Source of the DNA: Tetranychus cinnabarinus
Lineage: Eukaryota; Arthropoda; Arachnida; Trombidiformes; Tetranychidae
Length of the DNA stretch: 64,000 bases
Assembly (NCBI GenBank): GCA_022266195.1
Contig: WHVY01000007.1
Span: forward strand, 310,001 to 374,000
Direction: 5' to 3'
A model generated the notes under the pieces. That model was not told the origin of the DNA. It was given only the letters and a program-made list of their open reading frames with translations, and made no database searches. A program made the position numbers and the translations under genes. Of the stretch, positions 1 through 14,100 are shown piece by piece; position 1 is the first letter of the stretch; every line of letters starts with the position of its first letter.

Positions 1-387
1 ATCTACAAATAATATTAAGACAAACTACCGCAAAACCAGTCAAATTAAAAGAAAGAATTATTTTTCTCCATACCCAAAGATGAGTGAATTGAGTTAAATT
101 AGTAGACAAAAAGAGTAAAAACAAGTCCAAAAGAGGAAGACCAAGTGAGTTTTGTCGGAAGAAAAGTATCATGAGCATGCATTGGAATTACAGATGTGAA
201 GAATAAGAAGTGTAGGAGAGGAACGGGAAAGGAGGAAAAATAAAAAGACAACACAGGGAAATCGGGTTAAAAGTTAAATTAAGATTAAATGGAATAGATA
301 ATGATGATAGATTTCACGGTGATGATTACAGGCGTCCAAATATAATCTATCATCATTGTAGTTTTTGGTGACTGGTTCGGGCTTACT

Positions 388-591
388 TGTAAATCGTTTG
401 GTCCGTTTTAAGGAGAAAAAATCTTTACCAAATGAGACAATATTATTAAATCTGGTTCCCGCTGAGGTTGTTGTTGGCTTGGTTATCCCAATTGAAGTTG
501 AACCAGATGCTTGAGCAATAATGGGTTTACCTTGTCTTCCAACACTTGTGGACCCGATATCTCCTGATATCGGTGTTTTAGAAGATTCCAT
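388..591 (-). CDS. possible first coding exon of an unknown gene (partial)
   Basis: An open frame starts with ATG at 591 and reads leftward for 105 codons to a stop at 274. The first two thirds are Ser/Thr/Gly-rich (it opens MESSKTPISGDIGS) and less AT-biased than the surroundings, then comes a basic stretch (FSLKRTKRFTS). A good donor-like GTAAGC follows the basic stretch near 387, so the true exon may end there and the gene continue beyond the left edge of the window. No domain is recognised. It is divergently arranged with DPH6 about 1.5 kb away. It could also be a chance open frame; composition is the only support. Confidence 0.35.
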
Positions 592-2060
592 TTAAGTTGA
601 TAATGGTTATTTAATGTTTAATAACTAAACAGATTATTAAATTGATAAAAAAATATTTAAAAAGGTATTAAAAATAATTAAACTTGAGTTTAAGTTGAGT
701 TGTCATTTTGAGACTTATCTTTGCCAATCACTGCATTGTTTATGCTTTTTCCACATTTGTTTGCTTTCTCTTCCAAGGCTACAGCAAGCCAAAAAGGCAT
801 AAAAAGCATAAAGAGCATAATCTTTTCCAATTCGAAGGGAAAATTGTAAACAAATTAGTCAATCAATTTATTAACTGTTTTCTTTCTCCATTTAAACTTT
901 AATTAACCCATTTTAAGTCATTTAAAATACTTGTTAATCACTTGAAGTCAATGTTTCCACTAAAAGTGTGAATTAATTTGTTTCCAGCCAAATTTAAAAT
1001 TTATTTCCAATGTACCTTTCCATCATTACCTTCTAATTTTTCCTTCATCTGGTTTAATCTGTAATTATTTCATACATTTCTATAACAACTGTTTTTATAC
1101 CATTGGAAGATATTTATTCAGGTAATTGTGTTATCAACTCAACGACAGTGATTTCTATAACCTTGAATCAGTGTTAACCCATTACAGTGAATGAATGGCG
1201 AACATTCTTCAAGCTTAAATCCTCTATTGATTGTGAAGAGTTTTTCTGGTTTTGCTTTCCCAAAATAGCTGTAACCAATTTTAATTGAAATACCAGGTTT
1301 ACGATAAAATATATATATTCCAAGGCAGAGAGGAAAATGGTTACTGCTTTCTCATGGTGCATTGGAAGGTGAAAGAACGATGTCTCAATGTAACGATGAA
1401 AATTATGGAACTCAAGCTATCTGTTAGCATGATTTCGAAATTAACCATGTGATTCAAGTTTAATGAATTGTCCTGCTCAAGACGAAAGTCTAATGCTAAA
1501 TATAAGACTCTCATTTAGTGAAACTGATGTGATACCCAAAATCTTAAGAGAAAGCAGTCAACCCATTTTCATCAAGAACGAGCTCAGATTTAACCCATTG
1601 ATATTTGAAATTTTAATTGAAAATTATATATTTTGCTTCAATTAAATTCACTAAATTCTTAGGCCATTAGCTCGTACTCTTGATAGAAAATTTCTTAGTT
1701 TTGACTTGAAAAAATTAAATAAAAATCCCAAAAAAGAAAGGTTTAACAAAGAAAAATGTTGATTGAGAAACTGGCAAGCGTCTTTGGTGAATGTGTGATA
1801 GTGTAGCTAATGAACCGTCCCTAAAATCCCCTTCATTCATTGGTTAAAACTGGATTGGTTTAGTTTACTCTAAAACCGTTTTCCTGTGTTCTTTTTGGTT
1901 TGTTTTGTTCCCTCTCTTTTTATCATCTCTTGTTATGTATTATTCTTAAATATTGGCGCTTCAATTATATCCTAACCAACCCCTAATTGTCTCAAACGTA
2001 ATAGAGCCATTAATTATTCTTCATATTTTTTAAATCGACGGTACCCTTTTCAGAGACAAT
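592..2060. other. intergenic region between putative exon and DPH6
   Basis: AT-rich sequence with only short chance open frames (60-64 codons) on both strands. No RNA gene, transposon end or conserved coding segment was seen. The last 150 bases before the DPH6 start are pyrimidine-rich and presumably hold its promoter, but no TATA box stands out. Confidence 0.5.
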
Positions 2061-3007
2061 ATGAGAGTCGTGGGATTGATCAGTGGTGGTAAAGACTCTT
2101 GCTACAATCTAATGCAATGTGTTAAAAATGGTCACACATTGGTTGGCCTTCTTAATTTACATCCTCCTGCTAATCAACCAGGTAATTGAGACTTTTCCTC
2201 TACTCTTTTATTGAAATGCCTTAGTCTGCTTTGCTGTCTCCTAAAGCTGTATCTTCTGATATCCATTGATAACCATGATTATTTCTGTTTTTCTGATTTA
2301 TTGTTTTCTTCTGTTTACTTTTTCATTTTCTCCCTTCTCCCTTCTATTTACTCTGTGCAGCCGGGCCTGCTGATGAATTGGATTCCTACATGTACCAAAC
2401 CGTCGGTCATCAAGCAATAGAGTTTTATTCACAGGCCATTGATCTGCCTTTGTTTCGACATCCTATCCTAGGTAAACCAATAAACCGAGGTCCTGATTAC
2501 CCTGTTGAGGAAAGTGGCGATGAAGTTGAAGACTTGTTCATTGCTCTGAGTAATCTTAAACGTAAACTTGAATTTGATGCAATCTCGGTTGGTGCCATTC
2601 TCTCCACCTATCAAAAAGTACGAGCTGAAAATGTTTGCAGAAGACTGGACATTGATCTTCTCTGTTACCTTTGGGGTCGAAGTCAGAAGGAATTATTACA
2701 AGAGATGATCCAAGAAGGGATCCATGCTGTTATTATTAAGACTGCATCCATGGGTTTGGAGCCATATAAGCATCTCGGTTTAACACTGCAGCAAATGTAT
2801 CCAGTTCTGGTCAACCTTAATTCAAAATATGGAATGAACATTTGTGGTGAAGGTGGTGAATACGAGACATTAACCCTAGACTGTCCTTTGTTCAAAAGTC
2901 GCCTCGTTATTGAGGAAAGTCAAATTGTCATACATTCCGATGATGCTTTCGCTCCTGTCGGTTACTTAAAGCCAGTCCGTATCTCTTTGGAAGCTAAAAG
3001 CAACTGA
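2061..3007 (+). CDS. DPH6: diphthine--ammonia ligase (DPH6), two exons
   Basis: ATP-dependent amidation of diphthine on elongation factor 2, the last step of diphthamide synthesis, in the cytosol. Exon 1 is 2061-2181 and exon 2 is 2361-3007 (stop TGA). The 179 bp intron has a GTAATT donor and a TGTGCAG acceptor, and joining in phase 1 gives 255 codons, close to the roughly 267 of animal DPH6. The N-terminus carries the PP-loop ATP-binding motif (ISGGKDSCYN, residues 7-16). Exon 2 starts with the family's DELDSYMYQTVGH segment and contains SVGAILS, ENVCRRL and the highly conserved CGEGGEYETLTLDCP near residue 210. The start is the only one that gives the family N-terminus MRVVGLISGGKDS. The gene looks intact. 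Its neighbour netrin is convergent on the other strand, with 2.1 kb between the stop codons. Identity is near certain; the intron position is from sequence inspection. Confidence 0.97.
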
Positions 3008-5144
3008 TTTTAATCTTCTCATCTTATCTTTTTATACTCAACTTTTGTTAAAACAAAAGAAATACGTTGTAAACGTGAAAAAGTCGAATATTCAATCATT
3101 AACATCAAACCACTTTTTTTACCCAGCATTTGACTTCAATCCAATTCATTCAACTCGGGTGTATCTTACAAATACGTGACATGTGGTAATTCTTTGGGCT
3201 CACCATTGCGAGACAGCATCTTTTATCGTGATCTTCAGATCTTACAAGATCTTACTTTGTTAGATTGAGTATTGGCCATCTTAAAATGATATAAAAAGAT
3301 ATGGTAATTTTGGACAAATTGACTCTCAAAAAGATACAAAGATGTAAAACTTATCGATAAGAAGTGAAACTTGATCCATAAATTCAAAGTGTTTCAAAAT
3401 GTTTTGAGTCATTTTGTTTCCTCTCAGGAAAATACGATTCAGAAAAGCTCATATCAGTTGAAATTGCATTCCTGCAAAATCTTGGATTGTAATTTTACAA
3501 TTTACAGGAATGGAAGATATGAGGAAAAGAGGAAAAGCTTTTTGGTCAATTGTCTACATCAACATCAACCTCATTATTACCATTGTTACTATTTTAATGC
3601 TTTACCCAACTGATTGACTATGAATTTAGTTTTATCAGGCGTTGCATTCACTACTCCAATGGCAATTAACAAGCTCGAAATATGAAAAAAGTAATGATCC
3701 AGGGAGTCATGTATATCTTCTGGAAAGGAAAAAGAAGGTTTATTAATTATATTTACTGGTACATAAGATGAGGAGAGACACAAAAAATGATGAAATGATG
3801 ACAATTTGTTTTAATCATCATGGTTATGAAAAAAAAGAGAAAAAAGAAAGACAAGTTTCCTCTTGTTAATTGACTTTTTCAGATCTCTGTTGATGATGAT
3901 GATGTTTCAATGTGTGTTCTTTGGGTGGGTTGACATGATGATGGTGATTATTAATTATTAGGAAAGTGAGAAAATCATAATGATTGAAGATGAATTAGTT
4001 AATCGGTATTAAATACCATGGAAGACTTAATTTTTTTCAAAGTTAGCAAATTGTCGGTGGTTGGTCACAAAAAAAGAAACAAAATTTTTCCGAAATGGTG
4101 AAATGAATTGTAGTAAAAAGGTTTGAAGTTGATGGTCAAGAAAGACGCTGATTAGATTGTTGAAGGTGCATGTTATAATTTAAGATAAATTGTCTATTAA
4201 TCTAGAATCTATAAATTATCAAATTTGATTTCAATTGAAACGATATGTTGATTTTGAGCAAGTATTACATTTGATCATCTGATTGCTTCTGTCTTGATCT
4301 TGTCGCTGATTATCACCACAATCAACACCATTAACATTAATCCAATATGTGAGTGTAATCCATTTAATGGTAAATAATTGATTAATCTAAATGTAGAGAT
4401 TAACTGTTGAACATTCATCAAAATAACAAAGAATCTAGTTGATTCAAAATTTCACCAGCAAACAGTTACTTCTCACAATTAATATAATCAACCAAATGTC
4501 ATCTCTTTACGTAAATTATTTCAATCTTTGTTTATTATATTAGAAGAGGATTAAATGAGAATCAGAAATGAATAAACATTAATGATTTCCATGTTTTCCA
4601 ATGTCACCCATGTGAGCTTGTAAAGAGATTCACTTTTGATATTTAATATGTATAATGATGGTTGATTGTGTGATTGTTGCATTTTACATTTAACCAAATC
4701 ATTTCACCAATTTCATCATAATGGTTTCAGTTATGATTAAAAACCAAGAACAAGGTGAAAAAAGCGAAAAGCAAGAAATGGAAATGAGAAATAGAAAAAA
4801 ATGATGAAAATTCTGGTTCAATCCACAAGCGTTGTCAATGAAAAAGTCATCAATAGTCGACCCAATTTGAAGTAATCTTGTCATCCTTTTGGCTTGAATT
4901 CAATTTTGTTAAAATCATTGATTAACCATCATAATAAGTCTTCGTAATAAGTAGTCTTGTAAGTTGGATCACATTGTATGTTGACTAATTGTTGCCTTCA
5001 ATTGTGACTCGCGCTTTTGTTGATAACTGTTAATCCATAATCAGCATTCCATTTTCGTTTAAATACAATATTCTCTCTTAATTTAATCAATAGTTAATAT
5101 ATTAATTGTCTTGCAGAGTTTCAATGTTTCACTTTAAAATGGGT
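3008..5144. other. convergent intergenic region DPH6 / netrin
   Basis: Contains the 3' UTRs of the two convergent genes and AT-rich sequence with short GAT/ATG-type simple repeats near 3890-3960. I see no additional gene, structured RNA or mobile element. Confidence 0.5.
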
Positions 5145-8100
5145 TTAATCTTCAGAGCAAATTCCGCTTCGCTGTTTACGCTGATATCGACGAATCTTTC
5201 GATCCCATTCCTCTGACCATTCAACAACTAACGACTGTCTATCAGCAATTAATCCTCGAGGTTCAGCTTCTCGCTCTTCAATTCCTGTAAACAATTAGAA
5301 TCAAAAATAACACCAGAAATTAATAAACACTCGGAGTTACCAAAAACAAAGGTTGACTTGAAATGAAGGCATTTAGGTTAAATCTGGTTGTGATGACCTT
5401 TAATTGGACTAACCCAATTTGACAATATTGACACAATGTTTTAATAATGATTATTGAATGGTAATTTATTTGATTTTTAATGCTTCTTTCACTATCAATA
5501 ATCACGATCAGTAATAAAATTTAAATAGCAAAATGGTGAAGTTTGTCTGTTGAAATTGGATTCACAGTTTTCTGATTTTTGCCTGTAACACATTCAAACT
5601 GTGATGCAGTCAATCAAATGGTTTCTGATCAACATTTTGCCTGTTTAATCAACCTTAAATCTAATTTACACTTTGAATTACCATTAATCACATGTTCAAA
5701 CAAAAATGACACCTTTTAAGTCTAACAATGAGATCACCAATAATCATTATAATGTGTGCAAAGGCATTGCTGGTGATGAATACAGAAGAGCAGGAAAAAC
5801 ATGAAAATGACTCAAATTGACTGATTATTCAACTGAATGATTGGTAAAAATATTGTAACTGCCATTGCCATTTCAATAATCAAATAACCTCTAACATGTT
5901 AATCTTAATCAAATCCGAGGAAAAGCAAACTCAAGATTTTAATTTCTCTCACCAAACGAATAACATTTATTGCAGCAAAAGCAAAATCATAATCAATTTA
6001 ACATGTTTGTGTCATAATTTGATAAAAATTAACATTAAAAGGTTCAACATTGAGCATCTGAACTTCATCAACATCCTAAACTAATTACCAAAGGCTAAAT
6101 CTAATAAAGTCTAATCAATAGACAGAAACCAATCTAATCACTTTTAAGCACAATTCAATACTCACATTGATTTACAAAAAAAGCTGGAGACTCAAGTTGA
6201 AATCAAATGATCATTTGAAATGTCAACAGTTAGACACAATTAGCAATGCTAATGTTCATTTTAATTGTTATTCAGATGAAATGTTTATTAGAACCTAATC
6301 AATTCAAATTTATTGGAATCAGTTGAACAAATTTTCAGTGAATGTCTAAAATGGCTTTTGGGTGAAAATGCAAGTGATTCAACAGTTAATGTCTTTAACT
6401 AAAAGTTTGTTTTAAATGTTAACCCACTAATCATTTTCAGTGAAAATCCATGTTCTCATTGCTGTTGTTTTCAAGTTTGAATTGATTTCAATAAATTTAA
6501 ATAACAAATTCTAGAAAAAATTAGATCGACTTGAATATCGATTCTATGGATTGCTCATATCCTCAACACCAAACAAGTCGATAAACTGATTTAGAGACTT
6601 TTTGCATCGATTTATGTTTGAATCATTTAATTTTTTGAAAAAATCTTAGCTTTTCTTATAAAGAATCTTAGAGTTCAACTGAAAATTTCGAGTTTGGCTG
6701 AGCATTTGAAAATTGCTATTTTAAATGTTCCTCAAGATCAATCAGCAAATCCTTAATGAATAAAATCTCAAGTCTAGTTTTTAGTCTTTGGTCAATAATT
6801 TCCAACTGATCCTTGTATGTTCCAACACTGAGCAAAGCTTACACGAAGACTCATGAATCAGTTACCCCTTGAAGGTTATTCATTTAAACATACAACAGGT
6901 CATGATCAAGATTATGATTGGAACAAGAAATAAAAATAAATTAACCAATCCAATGAAAAAGCTTGTTGACATTATTTGACAACCATGTAAACAGTTGCAC
7001 TTTCACCATCACCATCATCACAATCATCATAATCATCATTTTGCTTCAATAACCATTCAGGCAAACTCTTTTTTTCACCATTCACAACCAACTCTTCATC
7101 ACTCCTCATCCTCCATCTCACTTCCTCCACTTTTTCAATACAAAACCCAACAACCAAAGACAGACAAAAAAAAGTAATATCATTTTTTACTTCCACTCGG
7201 CTTGAGCTAATCAAAGAAGGCAAAATATCATTTAATGTATTATCAGCAACAGAAAACATTTAAACTATCATAATAATCATCGATTAATAACCTTTAATGT
7301 CATCAAGCAAGTCGACAAAAAAATGACAAATCAAAGGTAAAAAGGAGCGAGGGAAAAAAAGGTAATTCAAAGGTTAAAAAAGGGTAAACTAATGATGTTG
7401 ATTTTGCCTTTGATTATTCAATAAACAAGTTTTTTTGGGAAATGAAATGCAAACAAAACTTACCAATAATGATGTAGTTTTCCTTGATCTTGATCTTGGG
7501 ACATTTACAGGCAAGATCAGCCAAAGGAACCCAAAGCGATTCCGAACCTCGTCTTAACTTTGTCACTGTGTGCTTATAAATCTCGATTATTTGTATTGTA
7601 AATCGAATCCAGTCTCCAATAGTTTCCCTGGAGACGACATTAGCTTCAATTGCTATTCCATGTGAAGGGAAGAGGGAAAAAAGCAGATAAAATGAGTTCT
7701 TTGCTTATTTTACTTATTTATTTTACTTCGTTTTTTTCGTGTTTTATTTTGTCACATTTTGAACAAGATAAAGTTTCATCTTCTGTTTACCATTGAATTA
7801 TCTTCCTCAGACTCATCTTCATCTTTTGCCACTTATTTTTCTACCTTGTTCATCTTTAGCTTAGAGCATATTATTCAATGTCATTGTTTATCGAGAAACA
7901 TCATTCACAGTTTAATGTGTATAGTTTGTTGAAACTTTTATCTTCATCCTGAGAATGATAAAAGGTGAAAGAATGATGAAAATGGACTGAGATTGCCAAT
8001 GATTTGTCTTCATTGAGGACAACATATTTTGTCTCATCAGTTTGTTTGCTGTTAACAACAACAAAAGAAGGCAACACACAAAATTGTAAAAGTTGAACAT

Positions 8101-11100
8101 TAAAGGTAGACAAAGATGATGTTAATGATGGGGATGAGGAGGAGGAGAAGAAAATATTGAGGCAAGAAAAAAAAACCATTGGCATGATGATGATAGGAAG
8201 TGGTGATGAGGGAAAGAACAAGAAGGAAAAGAAGCAAAATAAAATCAGGTTTTACGGCGATGATAATGATGATAATGACGATGAAGATAAGAAGGATGAG
8301 TAAGAAAGAGCAACAATGTAATGTTTGGAAATGATGAAAAGAAATACTGAGAATGAGGAAAAGTGAAAGGATAAACCTGAAACTGAGTTGTTCGAGTTTA
8401 CCATAAAAGTTTATCAATTGATATAAAAAAATCAGAATCTCGTTTTTGTCATTTTCTTGAGACTGAATTTTCTCAGCAATTGTTATAAATTGCAATAAAA
8501 AACTCAAAATTAAATCTAATTTTTGTTTAAATAGAATCGAAAATCTTAGTAAAATTTCGATCGATAGATCAAACCAGGAATTTCCAGAAACCTTTCATTT
8601 TTCATTTCATTTTCATTTTCCTTTCATTTAATTGACATCTTAAGTTGAATTGTGATTTCAATATGAAACTGAAACAATGAAAGCATTTGAACCAACATTG
8701 AAAGTGAACAACGCCAATCAACTCGATTCCCAAGCCTCCATTTGAATTTAAATTGGTTAAATATTAACTTTGATTGCATTAGTTTTGTTTTCTCAACTTG
8801 CAGGTATCAATTGATTAATCAATGAATTAATCAAAGTATCAACAGAGTTTCAACCCATTCCTAACCAAATTCATTTCCAATGAAACTCTGCTAATGGTAA
8901 AGTAGGAAAGAAAAAGGTTAACAGGAAATTTACAACTGGGAATGGAAATGGAAATGTTGAAGGAAATCAGGTTTTACTTACTGATAATATGAAATCATGA
9001 AAAGGTGTAATTATTAAAGGCCCAAAAAACTGTCATTAAGTTGATCATAATTTGCTCTTTAACCAGATCTAACTTAATATTAAACTAATGATTTTGCCAC
9101 CTCTTAAATGATAATAACATCAATTAACTTTCCAATCTCATCTCTTGAAAAATAAATGTCAGTCCAATGTTATTCAATGTAAATTGTCACCATTGCTATT
9201 AAATATGTTACCTAATCATTTGCATAAAAAACGCTCTTCTCAATTACCATAAGTAAATATAAAAAGGCAAATGGTTTTCAATTTAGAAACAAAATAATTA
9301 AAGAATGTAAATTAGAGTTAATCAATCGAAATGGATCTCAATCAATTAGTTAACTCGAACCTTGAGATTAAGTTTCAATTGAAGCTCAAATTGACTCAAT
9401 TATCTGAATCATTAAGGTTGCCTTAAAAATTCAAGCTATGGAGTTGAGTAGGATGAGGCTGAAGGAGTTGAAGATGAGCTGTTCATTGAGTTTCATGAAG
9501 AGCAATAAATGGTGATAAAATGATTCCCATCGAGATAATGTTGAAATGATTACAATAAATCAAGTGACAAGTTTATATTTTCAATGGTTAAACAAGGTTA
9601 ATGGGAAACAAGATTAGTTACAATCAAACAAACACCAAACAGCATTCAGCATTCAATCGCAAACTAATTGCTACCTTATTTATCATTATTAATTCATTGC
9701 AAGGTGTTATCGTCTTCCCTGAACAGGTTTAAGGTAAACTTTGTTATCATTACCATTTAACACTTGCCACATGAAATCAGATGGAAAACATTTATCTTGA
9801 TAAACTTAATGTTGAAAATCTCAAGTGAAGAACACTTTTTGTCCGGTTTTCTCTCTTATTATCTCTCCATTTTCATCTGATTAAACATTTCACACTAGTT
9901 AACCTTAACTACAATCAAGTCATTTTGCCTGACATTTGCTCAAAAAGTGTGATCGTTAAAAGAGGAAAAATTAATGATAATTTTAATGATTTTAAACGTT
10001 ACCTCAAACACTTTGCATATTGAACAAGAAAAGGCAAAAAATTGCTATTTTACAATGTAAATTATTATGGTGAGTTTGTTGACAGGATTATTGTTGGTAT
10101 TACACTTTAAACTATCAAAACCACTAAACTTTTTATGTGTCAGGCTTTGCTGGGAGTGAAAAATATGATAATATCATCAAAATATGAAACCATTTTAAAG
10201 GGAAAAGAATCAATAAAAAAAGAGAAAAATATTCAACAAAATTTAAATATTTAGTCATGTTAACAGAAACATCAGTCTAGACTTGTACTCTCGACCATTA
10301 TTGAGTTATGCAAAAATTGCATTTCTCGAATCACAATCTCTTGTTCAACATTCAGGACTAAATTTTGTTCTGAAAAAATATTTAATTTAAACTAACAATA
10401 AACAGGAATAAAAGTCAATCTCACAGAAACACAAAAGAAAAAATTTTGTTCAGATTATCAAACTCAAACTTGAGCTACCATTGAATTGGGAAGAGAAGAA
10501 GTTTAAGCTTAAAAAATTGAATTTCGGTCTATCTTTTAAAGTCAACAGAAAATGAAAGAATATTAAAACAAAAAATAGTGAAAAACGAATAAAGGATTAG
10601 CTGATAAACTTGGAAATTTGAATTGAAATTGAAAGGAAATTCGAGTCTCAAAATTACTGAGCTTTAATATGACGAACTTCACTGATCGTTTTCCAAAAGG
10701 CTTGCTTTTTCCATCGAAGTTGATTCTTTTCCGATTCTATCTACTTTGCTGTTGGTGAATTTATATTTAAACTTGATAGGATTCGAACTGATGACCAACA
10801 AAGATTTAAAAAGTGGTTCAAGTTTAATGTTGAGCGATCTGAATCATTTTGAATTATTTATTGTCATTCGAAATTGATTTGATTTTGAATCTTCGATTGC
10901 AATTGCGATAGTTTCGGTAGAGTTGCTTCGATCACCTGCAAGTGTAAATAACATTTTAAACACACATTTATGAGAGTTGAACTGAGTAAACTTGAATCAT
11001 CGAGTTGAGCTATTATTGTGAAAACTGATGCAATCAGTACTGATTTAAACTGTGATACCTTCAACATTGGCCAACAGTTGATGTTAACAAAGCTAGTTTT

Positions 11101-14100
11101 TGCAGAAAAGTTTCACTCAGTAAAATGAAATTATCGCAATGTAACCGTTATTTTCATTTGCACAATTGTTCTTTCATGATAATCTTTCTTCAATTTACTT
11201 TTTTTATCATGTAATCTGTTACTCTTTTGGTTAAATTTTCAAATGTTTCATCAGATAAAAGCGCCTTTTTTAGGCAAAACACAGTTGACTGTAAATGGAT
11301 AAATGAAGCAAAAATTGGCAGGTGAGAAATGATGAGATTCAATCTCATTTCCATTGAGAATTTCAAATCTCGCCGGGATTTTTTCGCTTCTCTAGATAAA
11401 CAAAAAGGTTCACCAAGTTTGCCATCATGAATTACAATCAAGCAAGCACAAGTTAATGGTTTTAATATCTTTCATTCACAGTGACTAAATTTTCCATATT
11501 AACCAAAAGAAGAAGCAGAAAAAAACTGTCCATTATTGAACTTGTTACTCTTTCATATTTACATGGTAATTTGGCCAAAATGGAAGAGAAAAAACGAAAG
11601 AAAAGAAGGAGAAAGTTGTTTGTTTTCCTGATTCTGTTCCTTATTCCTATCATCATTTCCATTCCCTGTTTTGCTCTCAAGGAATGTGCTTTTAGGCATA
11701 TTTGGTTGATGACGGTGTTGCAGTTTAATATCAGTGAAAGCATCTATTGACAATGAAACCCATTTGATAGTTTAGTCCATTAAGAATTGCTGTTTAGGTG
11801 AATAAACAGATAAACAAAGGTTGCAAGATTGACATGGAAGATGAAGCAAGGCAGAATCAGGGTGAAGTGAAGAAGGATCAGAATGTTGATCAAGATGGAG
11901 TACTTGCAATAGTCAAAGAAATTGAAAGAACAAAAAGAATCCAAAATTTTACTCTTATCCAGAATCGTTTTAATTTCAACATTTCCATCAATTTTGAGTT
12001 TTCAAGAAAATGGAAATTTTTTTAGTTCTGTTTCAGTTTTCATTTGTTTTTTAACTTTTTCTGTTTTCAGTTCAGTTCTTTGGAGCAATTAGTGTTCAAT
12101 TGAATTTCAATCAAAAATTGTTTTTTCTCTTTTCTTTCTGATTATCATGATAGGTTAATATTAAAGGTGAAGTGAATAAAATGTTAATTTGCTTCTCCTT
12201 CTGTTGGAAATAAAATACACAAAATGTTGCCTGATGAATGATTATATTATTAAATTCATTTCAACAATTTTTCAGCTTGTGGAAGCATTTTTTTCCTCCC
12301 TGATATTCAATAATATTAGTTTGCTTTGAGCAACGGTAAAGAGAAACTGTTTACAGTGAAAAAATGTTCCTTTCAATGGAACAAATTATTTCAACTAAAT
12401 TAAGTTAACAATTTGGTTGAAGATGAAGGGTGAAAACATGATGATAATGATGGAAAGGTGAGGAGGAAAGGAAAGGTAAACATTGGGAAGGCAATTGAAA
12501 AGCAAATTTTTCTATCAAAAAATTTGTTCTTCTTTCCATGATAAATAAGTGATATTATTAAGATTGTGATGATAGAATGAGCCTGTTCCAGATGAAGATG
12601 AGATTCTTGAAATTCTTAGAGAATAGAGTTTATCAGTGGAAGAACAAAAAAGGAGGAAATAAACACTCAAATAAACACCTTAATAAACATGATTACGTAT
12701 GAATAAACTCCTGGAATTATCCAATGGAATTTAGATTTCCATCATTTACAGAACCATTCATGTTAACAGAACTGTCTTTAAACCCTTTACACTTACAAAT
12801 TCATAAACCATTTTTGCAACTTTTACTGGAAACTGCCATTTCCAAAGTTGATATAGAAATGTAAAAATATTGTGACAGTCGAAGTAAATTATTATGAACT
12901 GTTCAGAATTTTCCCGATTTTCCAATGAAGAGGACAAGAAATGAAGATATGATGAAGAATGAAGAGAATGAAAAAATGGAAGAAAAATGTTGCATATTTC
13001 GCATCAAAACTCTCAGAGGTTCATTCACTGTTCCAATCATGAAACTGGTGTCGAGTTTAATTCTTGCCTTTTTAATGATTAATTGAGATTCTTTTATATT
13101 TCAAGTTGACCGTTCATCAGTCGATCTTCGGTTCCTCACATGGTAACAACTTGAATCGATATTACATTAATCTTAAAAATTTTTGGTTCGACTTGAAATA
13201 ACATCAATCCTTGAGCCTATTCCATCTTTACTCATGTTTTTATGCTTTCTGTGTTTCTATTTTATAAGGAATATTATCTTCATTCCTTGCCTTTTCATGT
13301 CCAGGATGAACGGATTAACTCTGACCAGTTGTGAGAGTTTGAGAAATGAGAAAAGGTAAAACTTACCAAAATCCCTTCTGCAATATTTTCTTAGACTTAA
13401 CTGGTTAACTTCATCTCGACAGTCATCACAATTATCTGAAGCTAAAGAAAAATGAAAATTAACTTTTGCTCGCTTTAAACCAAAGCAGCAACTTACTCGT
13501 TTCTTGTTGTTTGCTGACTTCATATGCCGATGCAACTGGAACCATGTTATTCATTGGGACTCCTGAAAGGGTGTAAACAAAGAGTAAATTCATTATCATC
13601 ATGAAAAGAGAAAAGAAGAGAAAAAGAAGAAAAAGACTGAAAATAATTGAGCAACTGTAACTGAGTAAATGGAAATTGATTTGCAATTGAATTTGTTTCT
13701 TTTCCCAATAAAACCAATATTTCCTATTATGTATCATTATTATGCTGTTCAGGCAAGTGAAACACTTTCAGTTGTAATACATTTGTAAAGGTAACAAATT
13801 CATTCGAGTTTACCTCGTCCTTTCATTAAGGCAAATGGAAATGAAAGAAAATTGTTTTTACTCTGAACATGAAAGGATGAATTGAATATCAGTTATCGAA
13901 ATGCTCCAATCAAATGGATTGAAACGGAATACTTTCACTTCCATTTTTACACTTTTGTTGCTCAAATGGGAAACACTTACGAACACACGGAGCCACAGTT
14001 GATCGACTTTGTTGGTAACCTTTGGCACATCGATTACAAGTAACACCAGTAACACCATCTTTACATGGACACTGTCCAGTTGTTTGGTTACAGGTTCGCC

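Noticed and set aside
613..644. Residues 613-644 of the 744-residue protein as a true RING finger
   Set aside because: The cysteine spacing is only loosely similar and the expected His is missing; kept as an unassigned cysteine cluster (numbers here are residues).
8100..8507. 135-codon minus-strand open frame, hydrophobic and Leu/Phe/Ile-rich
   Set aside because: Arises from GAT/AAG simple-repeat sequence inside netrin intron 7; no family features.
10864..11067. Minus-strand frame considered as a missing netrin NTR exon
   Set aside because: Exons 7 and 8 join directly in phase with the family sequence; nothing is missing there.
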